Below, one piece after another: positions 22,319 through 25,838 of a stretch of 25,838 bases of DNA. Location of the stretch: contig CAYWGR010000071.1 in NCBI GenBank assembly GCA_964458015.1, positions 1-25,838 of the forward strand. The letters run 5' to 3'. The DNA comes from CAYWGR01 sp964458015 (GTDB lineage Bacteria; Planctomycetota; Planctomycetia; Pirellulales; Thermoguttaceae). Below the pieces are notes generated by a model that saw only the letters and a list, made by a program, of their open reading frames with translations, did not search any database and had not been told where the DNA came from. The position numbers were made by a program, and so were the translations under genes. The number at the start of each line of letters is the position of its first letter. The first letter of the stretch is position 1.

Positions 22319-23752
22319 TTATGCTCCTTTGTTGCGATCACGTTTAGGTTTGTAGATGTCGGTGGCAATGCCGAAATAAATTTCAGCGGCTCCGCCCAAA
22401 GTTTCGCCAAGCGTCGGGTGCGGATGGATCATTTCGACCACATCGCGTACTGTCGCTCCCAACTCGATGGCTGCGACGGCTTCAGCGATCAAGTCGCCTG
22501 CCCCGTAACCGACGATGCCGCAACCGAGAATGGTTTGCGTATGCGGATCAATGATCCACTTGGTTAGGCCCTCGGTGCGTCCGATGGAATGCGCCCGGCC
22601 GCTGGCCAGCCAGGGGAATACGGCCGTCTCGATCGCGCGATTTTGACGTTTGGCTTCCGTCTCGGTCAAGCCGGCCCAGGCAATTTCGGGATCGGTGAAC
22701 ACGACGGCGGGAATGGCTCTCGGTTCGAAGGAAGCAGGCTGGCCGGCCAACGCCTCGACCGCCGTCTTGCCTTCGTGGGCGGCCTTGTGGGCCAGCATCG
22801 GCTCACCGGCTACGTCGCCGATGGCCAGAATGTGCGGATCGGTGGTCCGCAATTGCTTATCGACCTGGATGAAGCCGCGCGAGTCAACCTTGACCCCCGT
22901 TTTCTCCAAGCCAAGATTGGCCGTGTTCGGCTTCCGACCCACACAAAGCAACACGCGGCTGTAGCGTCGTACCTTTTCGGGCACGTCTCCGTCGAAAGTG
23001 ACTTCGATCGAATCCTGACAATCCACCAACGAAGCCACTTTGGTGTTGAGATAGATGCCCTCGAATGTGCTGGAAAGCCTTTTTTGCAAGGGTTTCACAA
23101 GATCGCGGTCAGCGCCGGGCAGCAGGCCGTCGGTCATTTCAACCACGGTGACGCGGCTTCCCAAAGAAGCGTAGACCGTGCCCATTTCCAAGCCGATGTA
23201 GCCGCCGCCGACCACCAATAGCGATTCCGGCACGTCGGGCAACGCCAATGCGCCGGTCGAATCCATTACTCGGTGGGTCGGCAGATCGAAAGCCGGAATC
23301 CGCGTAGGGCTCGAACCTGTCGCGACGATGCAATGTTCAAAGCTCAGCCGATTGTCGGCCAATGGAACGCCATCGACCGATTCGAGCAGAAGCGTTTGCG
23401 AGTTTTCAAATTTTGCCCGGGCGCGGACGACCGTCACGTTGCGTTTGGCGGCCAACAGATTCAGCCCGCCGGTCAAAGTGGCGATGACTTTTTCCTTGCG
23501 GCCACGCACTGCGCTGATATCGATAGTCGGTTGCCCAAACGTGACGCCCCATTCGGCCAAATGACGTGCTTCGGCCATAGCCTTGGCGACATGCAAGAGC
23601 GCCTTTGACGGAATACAGCCCCGCAACAGGCAGACGCCGCCCAATTGCGGTTCAAGTTCGACCAAGGTAACTTGCATTCCCAGATCGGCGGCAAGAAACG
23701 CGGCGGCATATCCGCCAGGCCCGCCGCCCAATACGCATAATTGAGTGTTCAT
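22319..23752 (-). CDS. lpdA: dihydrolipoamide dehydrogenase-like flavoprotein (E3)
   Basis: A 477-residue pyridine nucleotide-disulfide oxidoreductase. The FAD motif GGGPGGYAAA (9-18) and the redox disulfide GGVCLLRGCIPSK (Cys41/Cys46) are present. An NAD motif follows (VGGGYIGLEMG), then a second FAD motif (LAIGDVAGEPMLAHKA). The interface active site HPHPTLGE has His445 and Glu450. It reoxidises dihydrolipoamide in 2-oxoacid dehydrogenase or glycine-cleavage complexes. CLLRGC in place of the usual C(L/V)NVGC is slightly unusual. ATG 23752 is preferred to an in-frame TTG at 23809, which would overlap the palindromic repeat. No E1 or E2 gene is in the window. Its place in a sugar-acid cluster suggests it serves a 2-oxoacid dehydrogenase downstream of the FAH product, or has another substrate. 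Confidence 0.9.
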   Translation of the reverse strand: MNTQLCVLGGGPGGYAAAFLAADLGMQVTLVELEPQLGGVCLLRGCIPSKALLHVAKAMAEARHLAEWGVTFGQPTIDISAVRGRKEKVIATLTGGLNLLAAKRNVTVVRARAKFENSQTLLLESVDGVPLADNRLSFEHCIVATGSSPTRIPAFDLPTHRVMDSTGALALPDVPESLLVVGGGYIGLEMGTVYASLGSRVTVVEMTDGLLPGADRDLVKPLQKRLSSTFEGIYLNTKVASLVDCQDSIEVTFDGDVPEKVRRYSRVLLCVGRKPNTANLGLEKTGVKVDSRGFIQVDKQLRTTDPHILAIGDVAGEPMLAHKAAHEGKTAVEALAGQPASFEPRAIPAVVFTDPEIAWAGLTETEAKRQNRAIETAVFPWLASGRAHSIGRTEGLTKWIIDPHTQTILGCGIVGYGAGDLIAEAVAAIELGATVRDVVEMIHPHPTLGETLGGAAEIYFGIATDIYKPKRDRNKGA

Positions 23753-23801
23753 AAGATAATTCTTATATTCTTGTTGCGTTCTTCCTATTCTTGTACTCCT
23801 A

Positions 23802-23825
23802 GTTCCCAAGCTGGAGCTTGGGAAC
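23802..23825. repeat. 24-bp perfect palindromic interspersed repeat
   Basis: GTTCCCAAGCT (23802-23812), GG, then AGCTTGGGAAC (23815-23825) forms a perfect inverted repeat. It sits between the UlaG-like gene stop (23841) and the flavoprotein start (23752). No T-run follows on the minus strand. The same core occurs at 16144-16171. The motif matches a family of short palindromes I know to be scattered across many planctomycete and other genomes, so it is probably a REP-like element. Confidence 0.65.
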
Positions 23826-23840
23826 CAGTCTGGTTACTTA

Positions 23841-24611
23841 TTAACCCTTCTTATACACAAAACGTTCCCCCGGCCGCAGCAATTGTGTTTTGACCTCGGG
23901 GCAATGGTATCGGCAGGCATGAGTGAATCCGGCGGGATCGCCGCCGCCTTGCTCGGCAAAAGTCCAAAAATGACAAGGAATGGCGCACTTCGGCTTTGCT
24001 GCCGCAACCAACATGGCTGCGTCGATGTGCGTCATGTTGCCGAACACGCCGTTGATACACGGCAGCATGATGTCAGGCGCCGTTTCATACAACGGCTTAA
24101 GCAACGCGGGGCGAAACGCCGTGTCGCCCGTGCAGAAAACGCGGATACCGTCGAATTCCAACACCATGCACAACGCCGTCGGGGCCAAATCGCCGTGGTC
24201 GGCCAGCGCTGTGTGAATGGTTACGCCCTCCAAATCGTAACGCTGATGCGGTTCGAGCACCAAACGTCGCTCGGCATGTACGCCGGCTTCGTCTAAACCC
24301 GATTGACAGCCAAATGGCGCGGCAAACCGGCATGTCGGATTGTTGCGTGCGATGATTGGCACGGCATCGGGATCCAGATGGTCGGCATGTTCGTGGGTAA
24401 TCACGACCAGATCGGCACGAACAGCTTCTGCCTCGATCGGCGGCAGCGACAGCCGTTTGAACCCGAACAGCCGCTCGACGGCGTCGGACAGATAGGGATC
24501 GTAGTACACCACCTTGCCCGAAGGGGTCTTGAAGGCGAATCCCGCTTGCCCCAGCCACCAGACGGCCAAGGAACCGGCTGGCACGGCCTCGTCAAAGTGC
24601 AATAAACTCAT
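23841..24611 (-). CDS. UlaG-like metallo-beta-lactamase-fold hydrolase
   Basis: A 256-residue cytoplasmic MBL-fold enzyme. WWLGQAGFAFKTP and YYDPYLSD near the N-terminus, then ITHEHADHLDP with His73, His75, Asp77 and His78, are the UlaG/UPF0173 pattern. Further ligands are in VFCTGDTAF (Asp) and IPCHFWTFAE (His). UlaG opens L-ascorbate-6-phosphate lactone; relatives hydrolyse other lactones and phosphodiesters. In this sugar-acid cluster a lactonase step is plausible, and it would provide the sugar acid from a lactone (inference). Its ATG overlaps the stop of the DUF6786 gene (ATGA, 24608-24611), so the two are translated together. Confidence 0.85.
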   Translation of the reverse strand: MSLLHFDEAVPAGSLAVWWLGQAGFAFKTPSGKVVYYDPYLSDAVERLFGFKRLSLPPIEAEAVRADLVVITHEHADHLDPDAVPIIARNNPTCRFAAPFGCQSGLDEAGVHAERRLVLEPHQRYDLEGVTIHTALADHGDLAPTALCMVLEFDGIRVFCTGDTAFRPALLKPLYETAPDIMLPCINGVFGNMTHIDAAMLVAAAKPKCAIPCHFWTFAEQGGGDPAGFTHACRYHCPEVKTQLLRPGERFVYKKG

Positions 24612-25669
24612 AGTGCAACTCCCAATAGTTTGCGTACAATGGCGTTAATCGCTTCCCATGGTCCGCGGAACGCCCAAACTTGCGAAAGATCCTCCGTGCG
24701 GTTCGGTGTCGGCGGCAGACTTACCACGGAGGCGTGATATTCCATCTCGCAGAAGCTGCCGAAATCAACTTCATCGACGCGGCACATCTGGAAAGCGTAA
24801 CCAAAGTCGGCCATGTCCTGTTTCTGCACGTCGATATATTCGCCCGACGGATTGATGGAAAAATTGCGTATCAAGAGCGACCAGCGGTCGTCGCTGCCGT
24901 AGACGTAGCCCGTCCGTCCGCAAAGCGAGGCGGCCTTGACGGCGATTTTGTGCGAGCCGGGGAAATCCGACTTCCGCACCCTCAGCAAATGATCCTCGAT
25001 CATGACGTGATCGGCCGGCATGTTGCCGAAACACGACTGAGGCGTTGTCCGCGAGTAGAGCGGCACCAGCATGTCGCCGCCCTGCGGAAGCTGCATCAGG
25101 TTCCAAATGCCAACCGCCGGCATTCCGTTGGTCGCGGGTTTGTCGAGCAAGTCTAGCGTAACACTTTGGGTATATCCGGCATACTCGACGGATGCCAACG
25201 CGCCGGCCATGTCGCGTTCGTGTCGCAACGGATTGGCCGCCGGACCAAACCACTTGGCCAGTTGTAGATGAACATCCCGATTGGATCTCGCCAAGTGCAG
25301 CGTCATTTCTCGCGAAAGCTCGATGCCGCCGCCGAACCGCTTGACGTTGTAGCTGCTCATATCAAGCGGGCGCGGCTGCCAATATTGGCTAAATGTAGCG
25401 TCTGGGAAAAATGTATCTAGTTCGGGAGCGATCCAGGTGCGGTCGCCGCCGGTGTTGTGCCAGCCCTTCGAGGCGAAAAGCGACTTTGCCGATTCGGCGT
25501 CATTCAACAGTGGATTGTTCCAATAGAAACTCTCCTCGTTTTCGGCCGAAAACAGCCCCAACACCCTTGCTCCGTAAGGCAGCAACAACAGACGAGAGCC
25601 GTCGGCCGTGGTGTACTGTTCCGATGCTTTGCCTGACGCTTCCAACACGTTTACCAAATTGTTGAGCAC
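24608..25669 (-). CDS. DUF6786 family protein (aldose-epimerase-like fold)
   Basis: A 353-residue protein without a signal peptide or membrane helix. The block GWHNTGGDRTWIAPELD (about 68-84) and the overall beta-rich pattern, with SRTTPQSCFGNM and GEYIDVQKQDMADFGYAFQM, match the DUF6786 family, which I recall as related to galactose mutarotase-like folds. The function is not established; an epimerase or sugar-binding role fits the neighbouring genes. The start is GTG 25669, supported by AGAGGAG about 8 bases upstream. The upstream zinc dehydrogenase gene ends 24 bases before, so they probably share a transcript. Confidence 0.68.
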   Translation of the reverse strand: MLNNLVNVLEASGKASEQYTTADGSRLLLLPYGARVLGLFSAENEESFYWNNPLLNDAESAKSLFASKGWHNTGGDRTWIAPELDTFFPDATFSQYWQPRPLDMSSYNVKRFGGGIELSREMTLHLARSNRDVHLQLAKWFGPAANPLRHERDMAGALASVEYAGYTQSVTLDLLDKPATNGMPAVGIWNLMQLPQGGDMLVPLYSRTTPQSCFGNMPADHVMIEDHLLRVRKSDFPGSHKIAVKAASLCGRTGYVYGSDDRWSLLIRNFSINPSGEYIDVQKQDMADFGYAFQMCRVDEVDFGSFCEMEYHASVVSLPPTPNRTEDLSQVWAFRGPWEAINAIVRKLLGVAL

Positions 25670-25692
25670 AATAGGTCTCCTCTTGGGAAGTT

Positions 25693-25838
25693 TTATGGTT
25701 CGAGAATGACCTTTATAAGCCCCTCTTTGCCGCTATGCAACCGCTCGAACCACTTTGCACCTTCGGCCAAGGGCGCAACGGCGCTTATGAGCGGTTGAAC
25801 ATTGATGACTCCGCGAGCCATCAGTTCGAGGCACGCGG
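25693..25838 (-). CDS. zinc-dependent alcohol dehydrogenase (MDR), C-terminal end only
   Basis: On the minus strand the window edge cuts into an open frame whose last 47 residues read ACLELMARGVINVQPLISAV, then APLAEGAKWFERLHSGKEGLIKVILEP and a TAA stop at 25693-25695. This is the typical end of medium-chain dehydrogenases of the sorbitol/threonine/L-galactonate dehydrogenase type: the 'G.i....lIt...pL.e...af..l..g....iKvvl' pattern. The catalytic and zinc sites lie outside the window, so the substrate cannot be named. It ends 24 bases before the DUF6786 gene, in the same direction, and probably belongs to the same sugar catabolic operon. Confidence 0.82.
   Translation of the reverse strand, partial: ACLELMARGVINVQPLISAVAPLAEGAKWFERLHSGKEGLIKVILEP

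Noticed and set aside
22589..23221. Plus-strand open frame of 210 codons opposite the flavoprotein
   Set aside because: Antisense to an intact, motif-complete dihydrolipoamide dehydrogenase-like gene, with no domain of its own.
1..25838. CRISPR arrays, toxin-antitoxin or phage-defence modules
   Set aside because: No regularly spaced repeats, Cas-like, nuclease-ATPase or small toxin/antitoxin pairs were recognised anywhere in the window.

Overview
The window looks like chromosomal DNA of a planctomycete (Planctomycetota, probably a Pirellulales-like lineage) of moderate GC content. This is an inference from gene content: a GspG-first type II secretion/type IV pilus hybrid cluster, a DUF5658 membrane protein, DUF6786 and FAH-hydrolase sugar genes, and secreted hydrolases. 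No database search was possible and no phylogenetic marker other than one tRNA is present.

Region 1 (1-1119) is gene-poor. It holds a frameshifted C-terminal remnant of an IS3-type transposase, a complete tRNA-Ile(GAU) on the minus strand, and non-coding sequence. Region 2 (1120-3834) is a single-gene unit: a secreted clan GH-A (GH42-like) glycoside hydrolase behind a promoter whose -10 box is the centre of a perfect palindrome.

Region 3 (4205-14074) is the centrepiece: a co-directional pseudopilus/pilus assembly locus. In order it encodes a major pilin (GspG-like), a strong intrinsic terminator, PilM-like, PilN-like, PilO-like and PilP/GspC-like proteins, the GspE/PilB ATPase, the GspF/PilC platform, and four minor pseudopilins in H-I-J-K order. 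A DUF5658 membrane protein closes it. The I-position pseudopilin carries a C-terminal domain resembling the golvesin/xanthan-lyase carbohydrate-binding-like module. No secretin and no prepilin peptidase lie in the window, so the machine must borrow them from elsewhere.

Region 4 (14096-19132) holds a secreted tandem metallo-beta-lactamase-fold protein whose first domain has lost metal ligands, galE, a divergent rfbD-like reductase, and a PTR1/FolM-like short-chain reductase.

Region 5 (19142-25838) is a minus-strand sugar or sugar-acid catabolic cluster. In transcription order it encodes the tail of a zinc alcohol dehydrogenase, a DUF6786 protein, an UlaG-like MBL hydrolase (start/stop overlap), a dihydrolipoamide dehydrogenase-like protein, an SDR with Phe in place of the catalytic Tyr, an FAH-family hydrolase, a 16-bp-stem hairpin, and an MFS sugar porter. 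The SDR plus FAH-hydrolase pair resembles the non-phosphorylative 2,4-diketo-3-deoxy-sugar-acid route used for L-rhamnose or L-fucose. Together with the secreted GH, this suggests a polysaccharide-using lifestyle.
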